From contig NZ_DS022272.1 in the NCBI RefSeq assembly GCF_000153705.1, positions 2,376,268 through 2,440,267 of the forward strand: a stretch of 64,000 nucleotides of DNA, read 5' to 3'. Shown here piece by piece: positions 56,489-64,000 of the stretch. The notes under the pieces were generated by a model. That model had not been told where the DNA came from. It did no database searches and saw nothing but the letters and a program-made list of their open reading frames with translations. This DNA is from Fulvimarina pelagi HTCC2506. GTDB lineage: Bacteria > Pseudomonadota > Alphaproteobacteria > Rhizobiales > Rhizobiaceae. A program made the translations under genes and the position numbers. How positions within the stretch are numbered: position 1 is the stretch's first letter; each line of letters begins with the position of its first letter.

Positions 56489-56902
56489 CGATGCATTGTA
56501 AACGCGACCACGCGAGCAGGTGTCGTACGGCTCGCTCTGCTTCTCTGTCTCGCCTCTTTTCTGACGGCGCAACCCCGCGCGGCCGAACTCCTGATGCTCG
56601 AACAGCCCGGCTGTGTCTGGTGCCAGCGGTTCGACGAGGAGATCGCGCCTGGCTATGCCAAAACACCTGAAAGGAAGGCGGCAACGCTACGCCGCGTCGA
56701 CATTACCGAAGATTGGCCTGAGGACCTTGCCGACATTCGCAAGGGGCGTTTGACGCCCACCTTCGTCCTCGTCGATAATGGCGAGGAAATCGACCGGCTC
56801 CGAGGCTATCCGGGAGACAATTTCTTCTACAGCCTGCTTGGTGAGATGCTGGCGAAGCTGCCGGACGACAAGAGGGCAAGCGACCGAGAGGCGGAACGTT
56901 GA
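56477..56902 (+). CDS. soxS: SoxS-like thioredoxin-fold protein
   Basis: This 141-residue protein has a hydrophobic N-terminal signal (about 17-37) and a thioredoxin-like motif LLMLEQPGCVWCQRFDEEI (Cys46, Cys49). TPTFVLVDNGEEIDRLRGYPG near 95-115 is the fold's second half. SoxS-type proteins reactivate SoxYZ by reducing mixed disulfides. Starts at ATG 56477 or 56483 are both possible and both fall inside a putative operator, with no strong ribosome site. Its stop overlaps the regulator start (TTGA), so they are coupled. Confidence 0.8.
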   Translation: MHMFRCIVNATTRAGVVRLALLLCLASFLTAQPRAAELLMLEQPGCVWCQRFDEEIAPGYAKTPERKAATLRRVDITEDWPEDLADIRKGRLTPTFVLVDNGEEIDRLRGYPGDNFFYSLLGEMLAKLPDDKRASDREAER

Positions 56903-57270
56903 GTCAGACTGCGAATCTGTCGCTTCCGAAATTCGACGAGACCGCATCGGAAGCCGAGGTGAAGGCCTTCTTCGATCAGGCGCGCAAGGCGAGCGACCTG
57001 TTGAAGGCGATGTCGCACGAGACCCGCCTCGTGATTCTGTGCCTGTTGTCCGAGAAGGAGCGGTCGGTCGGCGAGATCGAGACGATCCTCTCGATGCCCC
57101 AGGCGGCGATCTCACAGCAGCTCGCCCGCCTCCGCTTCGACCGGCTCGTCACGACACGCCGCGAAGGCCGCACGATCTACTATTCCCTCGCCAACGAAGA
57201 AGTCACGAGCCTGATCGGCACGCTCTATGATCTCTTCTGCGAACCTGTTCGGGGCGACAGCCGAACGTAA
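56899..57270 (+). CDS. soxR: ArsR-family sulfur-responsive regulator (SoxR/BigR/SqrR type)
   Basis: This 123-residue winged-helix repressor has SHETRLVILCLLSEKERSVG near 39-58, and the recognition helix ILSMPQAAISQQLARLRFDR near 64-83. Two cysteines, Cys48 and Cys114, match the pair that forms a disulfide or polysulfide bridge in SqrR/BigR repressors and releases DNA. It starts with a TTG overlapping the soxS stop. It likely represses the sox locus and its own operon without sulfide. The three AAGnATGC elements are its likely targets. Confidence 0.88.
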   Translation: MSQTANLSLPKFDETASEAEVKAFFDQARKASDLLKAMSHETRLVILCLLSEKERSVGEIETILSMPQAAISQQLARLRFDRLVTTRREGRTIYYSLANEEVTSLIGTLYDLFCEPVRGDSRT

Positions 57271-57304
57271 ACTGGCCGCTACGCCTTTGCGTGCGAAACA
57301 GTCG

Positions 57305-57339
57305 AGAGAGCCGCAACTCTCGATGAAGCGCGGCTCTCT
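57305..57339. terminator. Bidirectional hairpin between soxR and the outer-membrane gene
   Basis: AGAGAGCCGC pairs perfectly with GCGGCTCTCT over a 15-base loop, between two convergent genes. T-tracts are weak on both sides. Confidence 0.55.
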
Positions 57340-57364
57340 GCATCGGTTCTATCGTTCTGGATGT

Positions 57365-58096
57365 TCAGAACCGGAAGTTCACGCCCGCCTTGACCGCGTG
57401 GAACTGAAGGTCCTGATCGACACGACCATTGCTGTCGCTGTATAGGCGGTCCTTACCAAGATCGTGATAACCGTATTCCGTCTGAAGCGATACGTTGTCG
57501 GTCGCCTTATATTCGAGGCCGGCGCCGACCGCATAACCGTACTTGGTATCGCTCTTTCGCGATTCGGTCTGGGTGTTCGTGACCCCACCTCTGCGCTCGG
57601 ATTCGCTGATCGTCGTATCCGTCCGGCCGTAGGCAAGACCGCCGTGACCATAGGCCAGCACACGATCGGACGCGGCATAGCCAGCGCGGGCTCGCACGGT
57701 GCCGAGATAGTCGAGTTCGGTGTTCGCCGAATTCGTCGTCTCGACGCCGCCGGCGCGCTCGCGTGTTGAAACGTCGGCGTCGATTCCGGTCAGTGAGATG
57801 TCGGCGACACCACCAAGGACAGCACGCCCCAGCTGGACGTCGTAGCCAGCCTGAACGCCGCCGAGACCCCCGCCAGCAGTGGTTTCGAAGCCAGTGCCGT
57901 CGGAAACAGAGTACTCGCTCTCGCCGGCTGCGAGACCACCGGTCACACCGACGTAGCCGCCCGTCCAGTCCGACGGCGTCTGGTCGTAGGCACCCGTATC
58001 AGAATAAGATGCCGAGGGATCGTCATAGAGATCTGCTGCCGAAGCGGCCGACAGGGATGACATCGTAAGCAGGAAGCCGAGCAGTAGTTCACGCAT
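57365..58096 (-). CDS. Outer-membrane beta-barrel protein (Omp25/31-like)
   Basis: This 243-residue protein has a signal peptide ending SAASA (about residue 20). WTGGYVGVTGGLAAGESEY near 44 is the usual first strand of rhizobial Omp25/31-type barrels. Alternating strand patterns follow, and the protein ends in HAVKAGVNFRF, with the C-terminal phenylalanine needed for barrel assembly. It has an unusual central Thr/Ser/Glu-rich loop. It sits within the sox island, so a role in sulfur compound passage is possible but not shown. Confidence 0.85.
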   Translation of the reverse strand: MRELLLGFLLTMSSLSAASAADLYDDPSASYSDTGAYDQTPSDWTGGYVGVTGGLAAGESEYSVSDGTGFETTAGGGLGGVQAGYDVQLGRAVLGGVADISLTGIDADVSTRERAGGVETTNSANTELDYLGTVRARAGYAASDRVLAYGHGGLAYGRTDTTISESERRGGVTNTQTESRKSDTKYGYAVGAGLEYKATDNVSLQTEYGYHDLGKDRLYSDSNGRVDQDLQFHAVKAGVNFRF

Positions 58097-58109
58097 GGCG
58101 CAACACCAA

Positions 58110-58129
58110 ATCCATCAAGTTCGATGGAT
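58110..58129. promoter_or_regulatory. Inverted repeat upstream of the outer-membrane protein gene
   Basis: ATCCATC and GATGGAT form a perfect 7-base inverted repeat around AAGTTC, 13 bases upstream of the gene's start. It could be an operator or an mRNA hairpin that covers the ribosome site. Confidence 0.4.
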
Positions 58130-58335
58130 CTTGTTTAGCGAACCTTCAGGACTCTCTCCATCGCGTTTTCAAGATAAGGAAAACAATGCGTTAAAGCGTA
58201 TCGGGTGCCGTCATGATCTGGCGTTCCTTGGACCGCTCTCCGCAGCTTCTTGCGAGGTACTTGCCGTGCTCGCCAGCTGGGCGTAGCCTCTTTCCGGACA
58301 GCGCCGGAACCATGCGAAGCGCTGCGGGAGGCAGT

Positions 58336-59421
58336 ATGATCATCGAGAGCGGTTACGCGCCGTTGCTCGCGGGCGGTCTGGCGGGTCTCATCATAGGCTA
58401 CGCCGCGCGTCGGCATCATTTCTGTACCCTGTCGGCACTCGAACGGCGCTGGTACGCCGCCGATGACAGCGGCGTGCGCAGCTGGGGCCTTGCAATTCTG
58501 GTCGCGCTCGTCTTGACGCAACTTCTCGTCTGGACCGATCTCTTCGATCCCGCCACCAGCTTCTATTTCAACGCTTCTTTCGGCTGGAGCGGCGCGATCC
58601 TCGGCGGCGTCGCCTTCGGATTCGGCATGGCGCTTGTCGGGACTTGCGGGTTCGGAGCCCTCGTTCGGCTCGGCGGCGGCTCGCTCCGCGGTCTGGTCGT
58701 CGTCATCGTGCTCGGCATCTCAGCCCTCGCCACCCAACGAGGGTTTTTCGCGGCGACCCGTCAGTCGATCGTCGAGGGCAACGCGATCGAGTTCGGCCGG
58801 CTCGGTGCGCCCGATCAGTCGGTGGGCGCGCTGGCGTCTGCGATCGTGGGTTTCGACGTTTCCGTGTTCGTCACGGTCCTTGTCGCAGCGGCGCTAGCCG
58901 CTTGGATCTTCAAGGATCGCGCCCTCCTCGCGGATCGTGGTCGGATGATCGCCGGCACAGTGATCGGCGCGGTTGTCGCGTTCGGCTGGTTCGCGACCAG
59001 CTACATCAGCACTCATTCTTTCTGGCCGACCCAGATCGAGAGCGCGTCCTTCGTCATGCCGCCTGGCGACCTGATCCTCGGCATCGTCGCTGCGACCGGC
59101 GCCTATCCGGACTACGGCGTCGGCCTTGTGCTCGGCGTCGTCGGCGGCGCTGCGCTAGCCGCATGGCGACACGAGGACATCCGCTGGGAAGCCTGCGACG
59201 ATGCCCGCGAACTCTCGCGCCACCTCGCCGGCGCCGTTCTGATGGGCGTCGGCGGCGTCTTTTCCCTTGGCTGCACCATCGGCCAGGGCATCTCGGCCGC
59301 CTCGCTCCTGACGATCTCGGCGCCCATCGTCCTTGCATCGATCGCGATCGGCGCGCGGCTCGGTCTCGCCTATATTCTCGAAGGCTCGATGCGCTACGCC
59401 TTCATGGCACGAGCACGCTGA
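58336..59421 (+). CDS. YeeE/YedE-family sulfur transporter (second copy)
   Basis: This 361-residue inner-membrane protein has about nine hydrophobic segments and the same cysteine pattern as the first copy: HHFCTLS (Cys30), VGTCGFGAL (Cys104) and SLGCTIGQGISAAS near 310. The two copies are clearly different proteins, not a recent duplication. The ATG at 58336 has GGGAGG four bases upstream, close but usable; ATG 58312 in frame is an alternative. It lies 7 bases from the convergent MBL gene, and its substrate is unknown. Confidence 0.82.
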   Translation: MIIESGYAPLLAGGLAGLIIGYAARRHHFCTLSALERRWYAADDSGVRSWGLAILVALVLTQLLVWTDLFDPATSFYFNASFGWSGAILGGVAFGFGMALVGTCGFGALVRLGGGSLRGLVVVIVLGISALATQRGFFAATRQSIVEGNAIEFGRLGAPDQSVGALASAIVGFDVSVFVTVLVAAALAAWIFKDRALLADRGRMIAGTVIGAVVAFGWFATSYISTHSFWPTQIESASFVMPPGDLILGIVAATGAYPDYGVGLVLGVVGGAALAAWRHEDIRWEACDDARELSRHLAGAVLMGVGGVFSLGCTIGQGISAASLLTISAPIVLASIAIGARLGLAYILEGSMRYAFMARAR

Positions 59422-59428
59422 AGCGCGA

Positions 59429-60328
59429 TCAACTTCCGGCGACGAAACGGTAGGCCCCGCCCTTCCTCTCGACGTGGCCCATGCCGCCATCCGGCAGGTG
59501 GAAGCCGACGAACCGCATCCGCTCGCTCGCCAGCCGATCGAGGAGCCTCTTGCGGGTCTCCGCACCGGCATCCGGATCCATGTCGGCGCCCCAGGCGAGA
59601 TCCGGCCTCAGGAAGGAGATCGGATTGTTGGAGATCGCATCGCCGACCACCATAGTCGGCTCATCGCCATGGACGACGAAAGCCGTGTGACCGGGCGTAT
59701 GCCCTTTCGCGTCGACCGCCTCAATACCGGTGAGCACCTCGTCGCCCGGCTCAAAGAAGGCGATGCGATCGCCGATCGCATCGAACCGGTTCTGCGCGCC
59801 GACGACGAAGCTCTGCCGCTCCTCGCCCACCGTGCCAAGAGCCCCGTCCGAGTTCCAGAAATCCCACTCCGTCTGGGCGATGTGATAGTTCGCCTCCGGG
59901 AAAAGCAGTTCGTCGAAATCGTCGACGACACCCCAGAGATGATCCGGATGGGCGTGAGTGAAGATGACGTCCGTCACCTCCTCCGGATCAATGCCGGCCG
60001 CCGCAAAGTTCTGGTCAAGATCGCCCGCACTCGGCATGAAGTTCGGCCCCGCGCCGCAGTCGAAGACCACCACTCCGTTCGGGCGGCGGACGGCGGTCAC
60101 GTTGCAGGAAACCTTGAACGTGCCTTCGGCGGCCACCTCTTCGAGGCTCATGCCGGGAATATTGTCTGGCAGACCGTTCGGCAGCAGGAAATTGGTGGGA
60201 AGCTCCAGAAAGCCGTCGCTGATGGTCTCGACCTTACCGCTTTCGGCTGCGAAGGCGCGCTTCTGGAAGACCATTGGTCCGATCAGTCCGAAGGCCGCTG
60301 TGCGCGTCACGAATTCACGCCGGTTCAT
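59429..60328 (-). CDS. Tat-exported MBL-fold hydrolase (SoxH-like)
   Basis: This 299-residue protein has a Tat signal, MNRREFVTRTAAFGLIG, and a metallo-beta-lactamase domain. The metal motif is THAHPDHLWG (HxHxDH) near 120, and HTPGHTAFVVHG near 195 and FVGFHLPDGGMGH near the end supply other ligands. SoxH proteins in sox clusters share this fold and export. The substrate is unknown; a thiol ester or persulfide is a reasonable guess. The ATG at 60328 is preferred over 60370 because it gives the twin-arginine signal. Confidence 0.8.
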   Translation of the reverse strand: MNRREFVTRTAAFGLIGPMVFQKRAFAAESGKVETISDGFLELPTNFLLPNGLPDNIPGMSLEEVAAEGTFKVSCNVTAVRRPNGVVVFDCGAGPNFMPSAGDLDQNFAAAGIDPEEVTDVIFTHAHPDHLWGVVDDFDELLFPEANYHIAQTEWDFWNSDGALGTVGEERQSFVVGAQNRFDAIGDRIAFFEPGDEVLTGIEAVDAKGHTPGHTAFVVHGDEPTMVVGDAISNNPISFLRPDLAWGADMDPDAGAETRKRLLDRLASERMRFVGFHLPDGGMGHVERKGGAYRFVAGS

Positions 60329-60417
60329 GGCATTCCCTTCCATGGTCCTCTCTCGTCGAGGCCGAAACATACGGATCTCTCTAACTTTCCGCCAGCCATG
60401 AGGAGTTCAGCGGCCGC

Positions 60418-61212
60418 TTATCGAAGGCCGGCGATGAAGCCTTCGAGCCGGTCGGCATAGGCTTCCGGCTGCTCGACGCACGGAATATGGGCGGCATTCT
60501 CGATAACCTCGAACTGCGAGCCCGCGATCTTGTCGGACAGGGATTTCACCAGTTCGGCAGGCGTGGATCCGTCCTGATCGCCGGCTATGCAAAGAGCCGG
60601 CACGCTCAGATCGCCCACCGTGTCGCTATAGTCCGCCTTAGACAACGCGTGGCAGGTCGCGATATAGCCTTCGAGAGGAGCACGCAGGAACATGTTGCGA
60701 TTGACCTGATACGCAGAATTGTCCGCGCGCCTGAAGCCCGGCGTGAACCACTTTTCCATCGTCGCTTCGGCGATGGCATCGAGCCCATCCGCCCTGATGG
60801 TGTCGATCCGCTGGTTCCAGGCCGCCGCGTCGCCGATCTTGTGCGCAGTGTTGGAGAGGACGAGTCCGCGCAAGAGGTCCGGCCGCGACAAAGCAAGATC
60901 CTGGGCGATCATGCCGCCGACCGAAAGTCCGACCACGACGGCGTCCGAAATGCCGAACGCGTCCATCAAAGCCGCGAGATCGGTCGAAAGGCCCGACATC
61001 GAATAGGGCGTCTCGCCGATATCGGTCAGGCCATGACCGCGGCTATCGTAGCGCAGAATCGTGTAGCGGCCGGCTAGCGCCGCGACGACATCGTCCCAGA
61101 TCCTGAAATCCGTGCCGAGAGAATTGGAAAACACGATGGCCGGCGCCCCGGACCCGGCACCGACGGTGAGATCCACATGGACCGACAGGCCGTCGATCGT
61201 CGCGCTCTGCAT
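60418..61212 (-). CDS. pcaD: 3-oxoadipate enol-lactonase-like alpha/beta hydrolase
   Basis: This 264-residue alpha/beta hydrolase is similar to PcaD, which opens 3-oxoadipate enol-lactone in aromatic degradation. The oxyanion region IVFSNSLGTDFRIWDDV (about 26-42), RYDSRGHGLTD (about 54-64), the nucleophile elbow VVVGLSVGGMIAQDLAL (about 91-107) and the final histidine in ENAAHIPCVEQPE are all present. No other pca genes are close, so the exact substrate is uncertain. The ATG at 61212 has GGAGGG upstream; longer in-frame starts are not needed. Confidence 0.8.
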   Translation of the reverse strand: MQSATIDGLSVHVDLTVGAGSGAPAIVFSNSLGTDFRIWDDVVAALAGRYTILRYDSRGHGLTDIGETPYSMSGLSTDLAALMDAFGISDAVVVGLSVGGMIAQDLALSRPDLLRGLVLSNTAHKIGDAAAWNQRIDTIRADGLDAIAEATMEKWFTPGFRRADNSAYQVNRNMFLRAPLEGYIATCHALSKADYSDTVGDLSVPALCIAGDQDGSTPAELVKSLSDKIAGSQFEVIENAAHIPCVEQPEAYADRLEGFIAGLR

Positions 61213-61421
61213 GGCGCCCTCCGCAATTGGAAATCTGCTTACGGCCCCGCCGATCTCAGGCGACGCCTTCGCACGACGCCATCTGGAACGCTGCCGCCGA
61301 AATCCCAGCGGTCCTTTTCGCAACGCTGCCGCGACGCATGAAAGGAAGACAAGCGGAATTGCGGTTGTTATAGCGGGTCCAAGACCGCACCAACCGGTGA
61401 CGAAGACGAGGAGGATGCTCG

Positions 61422-62366
61422 ATGGCTAGCGCGCTCGACCAACTGAGAGACATGACGACGGTCGTCGCCGATACCGGCGACTACGAGGCGATCAAGGCGC
61501 TGAAGCCGATCGACTGCACGACCAATCCGAGTATTCTTCTGAAGGTCATCCAGTCTCCGACATCCGAGGAGATGGTCGCCCGTGAGATTGAAAGCGGAAG
61601 GGCCAACGGCAAGACGCCGCTTCAGATCGCCGATGCCCTCACCATCGCCGTCGGCACGGAACTGGCGAAGATCGTGCCGGGCCGCGTCTCCACCGAAGTC
61701 GACGCGGAGCTTTCCTTCGACAAGGAGCGCTCCCTCGAGAAGGCGCGCAATATCGTCGCCGCTTACGACCGCCAGGGTGTCTCGCGCGACCGCATTCTCA
61801 TCAAGCTCGCCTCCACATGGGAGGGCATTCGCGCGGCCGAGGTGCTGGAGGGCGAAGGCATCCAGTGCAACCTCACCCTCCTCTTCTGCCTCGAACAGGC
61901 GGTCGCCTGCGCCGATGCCGGCGTATTTCTGATCTCGCCCTTCGTCGGCCGCATCACCGACTGGTATTCCAAACGCGAGGGCAAAAGCTTCGAAGCGGCC
62001 GAAGATCCGGGCGTGAAATCTGTGAAGCGCATCTACGACTACTACAAGAGCAATGGCGTCGAAACCGTCGTCATGGGCGCCTCCTTCCGCAATACCGGAC
62101 AGATCAAGGCGCTCGCCGGCTGCGACCGGCTGACCATCTCGCCAAACCTCCTTCAGGAACTCAGCGAGGACGAGTCGAACCTGCCGCGACAGCTGTCGGA
62201 AGACCAGGCCAAGCCGATGGACAAGCTGCCGATGGGCGAGAGCGAATTCCGCTGGGGCGTCAACGGCGATCCGATGGCAACGGAGAAACTTGCAGAAGGC
62301 ATCCGCAACTTCGATGCCGATCACAAGAAGCTTCTGAAGCTGATCGCCGACAAGCTCGCGGCATGA
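61422..62366 (+). CDS. tal: Transaldolase
   Basis: This 314-residue enzyme exchanges dihydroxyacetone units between sugar phosphates in the non-oxidative pentose phosphate pathway. The Schiff-base lysine is in [20 protein letters not shown] near residue 130; [15 protein letters not shown] near 29-43, [12 protein letters not shown] and [20 protein letters not shown] followed by [13 protein letters not shown] are the class I TalB motifs. Length and motifs are complete. It is convergent with the Crp/Fnr gene with a gap of six bases. Confidence 0.95.
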   Translation: MASALDQLRDMTTVVADTGDYEAIKALKPIDCTTNPSILLKVIQSPTSEEMVAREIESGRANGKTPLQIADALTIAVGTELAKIVPGRVSTEVDAELSFDKERSLEKARNIVAAYDRQGVSRDRILIKLASTWEGIRAAEVLEGEGIQCNLTLLFCLEQAVACADAGVFLISPFVGRITDWYSKREGKSFEAAEDPGVKSVKRIYDYYKSNGVETVVMGASFRNTGQIKALAGCDRLTISPNLLQELSEDESNLPRQLSEDQAKPMDKLPMGESEFRWGVNGDPMATEKLAEGIRNFDADHKKLLKLIADKLAA

Positions 62367-62372
62367 ACGCCG

Positions 62373-63092
62373 TCAGGTCCTGAGCGGTCCCAGGATACGC
62401 TCGTATTCCTCTTCCGGCATGCCGTAGGAGCCGGCCGCCAACGCGGCCAATTCCTTGCGCTTCACTACGGTGATCCGGCCACGCTGGGCACGGATCAGAC
62501 CGGCCCCCTCGAGATTGTGCGTCGCGAGCGTCACTGTCGAACGCCTGACCGAGAGCATCGTGCTCAGAAAGTCGTGCGTCAGCTCGATTTCGTTGCTACC
62601 GAGCCGATCCTGGCACATCAGAAGCCAGCGTGCGAGACGTTCCTCGACTGTGTAATGTGCGTTCGCGAGCGCCGTCTGGATTGCCTGCATCGCTAGAACG
62701 TGGCGGAAGCGAGCAATCATCAGGGCGATCGCTGGCCGCTTTTGCACGATTTCACAAAGTGTCTCGGCAGGAAGCTTCAGCGCTCGTCCAGCAACCTGCA
62801 TGAAGCTCGAATGGGGAACGCTGTAAACGCCGATAATTGGCGATGCCCCGACCACGCCTTCGGGTCCCACTATGCCGATCTCCGCGACCCGATCATCGGG
62901 CGAGGTCAGCACCAGAGAACAAACACCACTCTCGATGAAGTAGGTCGTGTCGATCGTCTCCTCCGCAGGATTCAAGGTTCCACCGCGCCCGATGGATGTC
63001 TCGCTGAGGTGCGGGGCGAGTGCATTGAAATCCGCTTCGTCCAGTCTGCGAAGCAACAAGTTGAAGCAAGTCTTTTGAGTAATATCGGGCAT
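62373..63092 (-). CDS. Crp/Fnr-family transcription regulator
   Basis: This 239-residue protein has a cyclic-nucleotide-binding-like beta-barrel (about 20-130) with FIESGVCSLVLTSPDDRVAE and IGIVGPEGVVG, and a C-terminal helix-turn-helix (about 165-215) with LTHDFLSTMLSVRRSTVTLA and GLIRAQRGRITVVKRKEL. It lacks the FNR cysteine cluster, so it is not an oxygen-sensing FNR. It resembles the RegM/FixK-like Crp group of rhizobia that lack an obvious ligand. No targets can be named. Confidence 0.85.
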   Translation of the reverse strand: MPDITQKTCFNLLLRRLDEADFNALAPHLSETSIGRGGTLNPAEETIDTTYFIESGVCSLVLTSPDDRVAEIGIVGPEGVVGASPIIGVYSVPHSSFMQVAGRALKLPAETLCEIVQKRPAIALMIARFRHVLAMQAIQTALANAHYTVEERLARWLLMCQDRLGSNEIELTHDFLSTMLSVRRSTVTLATHNLEGAGLIRAQRGRITVVKRKELAALAAGSYGMPEEEYERILGPLRT

Positions 63093-63496
63093 TACCGCCG
63101 CCTTTTCTTATGCGAGGCGGAGTCCCCACCGTCCCGGCACCGGACGCCCGATATGTTCCCCGTTCTCAGTCGCGCCGTGTGTAGGCAGAGACACTGCGGA
63201 ATCAAAGCAAAGGTTCGCTAGCCGACATTGCCAAAACCCCGCGCAAGCGCGGCCGCGGCAGACGGTTCTATTTTAAGCATCTTGTGTATCTGGTAAGAGA
63301 GATATCCTGTTTAAGAGTGCAAAGGCCGGTTTCAAACATTCATATTGGCGACAGATCATGTCTTTCTGCAAGAAATAGATCGGAAAAATGTTATCTGCCG
63401 CCCGCTAATCTACGTTCCACAGGGTTTCATTGTCGCTACGCAGCAGATTTTCGGTGCAAAAAGTGATTCTTGGCACCGAATGCTTGATGCTGTCGT
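63093..63496. other. Intergenic region upstream of the Crp/Fnr gene
   Basis: This 404-base gap contains a short GC-rich hairpin CCGCGC-AA-GCGCGG at 63239-63252 and the hairpin at 63450-63480. No supported gene is visible. It must hold the promoter of the Crp/Fnr gene. Confidence 0.5.
63450..63480. other. Hairpin downstream of the YmdB-type gene
   Basis: TTCGGTGC pairs with GCACCGAA over a 15-base loop. It lies 17 bases after the minus-strand stop at 63497 and may end that transcript, though no T-run follows. Confidence 0.4.
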
Positions 63497-64000
63497 TCAC
63501 CAGAAATCTGGGAACGTTTCGCTTAGTCGCCCACCGATGCGAAGCGGCGCGACTTTTTCCGCAAGTCCTGTGCGATCGGAGATCTCGACCGCGAGCCCGC
63601 AGACTGTCGACGGCCCTTGTGCGGCTTCGAAACGTCCCTTTGCAATCTTCGTGACGAATCGGTTGAGAGGCTCTTCTTTGTCCATTCCAAGCGAAGAATC
63701 GTAGTCGCCGCACATGCCCGCATCAGATTGATAGGCGGTCCCGTTGGCTAGGATCTGATGATCGGCAGTCGGCACATGCGTATGCGTTCCGACGACGACA
63801 CTCACCTGTCCATCGAGAAAATGAGCCATCGACTGCTTTTCGCTGGTGGCCTCGGCATGGAAGTCGAGGATGATCGCGTCGGCGCCTTCGCCGAGCGGGC
63901 ATGAGGCAACAAGATCGGCGGCACAGGCGAATGGATCGTCGAGCTCAGGCGACATGAAGACCCGTCCCATGATGTTCGCCGCAAGCACCCGTGCACCGTT
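63497..64000 (-). CDS. YmdB-type metallophosphoesterase, C-terminal part
   Basis: The gene continues off the right edge; 167 C-terminal residues are visible. IILDFHAEATSEKQSMAHFL, SVVVGTHTHVPTADHQIL, GTAYQSDAGMCGDYDSSLG and MDKEEPLNRFVTKI match the TIGR00282/YmdB family of metal-dependent phosphoesterases, which act on cyclic nucleotides in Bacillus. The visible part includes the metal-site histidines (DFHAE and GTHTHVPT). Confidence 0.88.
   Translation of the reverse strand, partial: NGARVLAANIMGRVFMSPELDDPFACAADLVASCPLGEGADAIILDFHAEATSEKQSMAHFLDGQVSVVVGTHTHVPTADHQILANGTAYQSDAGMCGDYDSSLGMDKEEPLNRFVTKIAKGRFEAAQGPSTVCGLAVEISDRTGLAEKVAPLRIGGRLSETFPDFW

Overview
The window is about 60% GC, densely coded DNA from an alphaproteobacterium, most likely the order Hyphomicrobiales (Rhizobiales). 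The clues are the order priA - small membrane protein - atpHAGDC, an ATP synthase gamma subunit with an acidic insert, an Omp25/31-like beta-barrel protein, the envC - ctpA - divergent polysaccharide deacetylase - rppH order, and a palindromic repeat of the TCATCCTCGGG type. A family such as Aurantimonadaceae is possible but not shown. I found no tRNA, rRNA, CRISPR array, insertion sequence or prophage.

Layout. 1-309: 5' part of a SUV3/MgpS-like helicase. 409-8100: fatty-acid beta-oxidation block on the minus strand (acyl-CoA synthetase, fadB-, fadA- and fadE-type genes), with repeated TTACGT elements upstream of fadE. 8363-12171: DUF3616-like protein, Ca2+/cation antiporter, xylulokinase. 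12629-17743: small exported protein, Dps, PriA, an exported protein and a small membrane protein. 18049-23091: F1 ATP synthase operon atpHAGDC. 23177-28151: orphan solute-binding protein, HAD-family hydrolase, YbgC-like thioesterase, radical SAM DNA-repair-type protein, two very small genes, RppH. 28293-33979: cell-envelope genes (YibQ-like deacetylase, CtpA, EnvC-like) and ribosome genes rlmH and rsfS. 34655-45094: housekeeping genes (cysG, trhO, membrane protein, peroxiredoxin, KDG kinase, guaA, lipoprotein, MTA/SAH nucleosidase-like protein, TspO, RsmB-type methyltransferase).

45360-60328 is the main accessory island: a full thiosulfate/sulfide oxidation (Sox) locus. It encodes a SoxE/FccA-type cytochrome with a sulfide dehydrogenase flavoprotein, two YeeE/YedE sulfur transporters, SoxX, Y, Z, A, B, C and a short one-heme SoxD, a CcdA with two thioredoxin-like proteins (SoxW, SoxS), an ArsR-family regulator (SoxR/BigR type), an outer-membrane barrel and a Tat-exported metallo-beta-lactamase-fold protein. 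SoxYZ would carry the sulfur substrate, SoxXA load it, SoxB release sulfate and SoxCD oxidise the bound sulfane. CcdA and the thioredoxins would keep periplasmic cysteines reduced, and the YeeE proteins may move sulfur species across the inner membrane. A shared AAGnATGC element precedes soxX, soxS/ccdA and the first yeeE, and is a plausible operator for the ArsR regulator.

60418-64000 returns to core metabolism: an enol-lactonase-like hydrolase, transaldolase, a Crp/Fnr regulator and the 3' part of a YmdB-type phosphoesterase.
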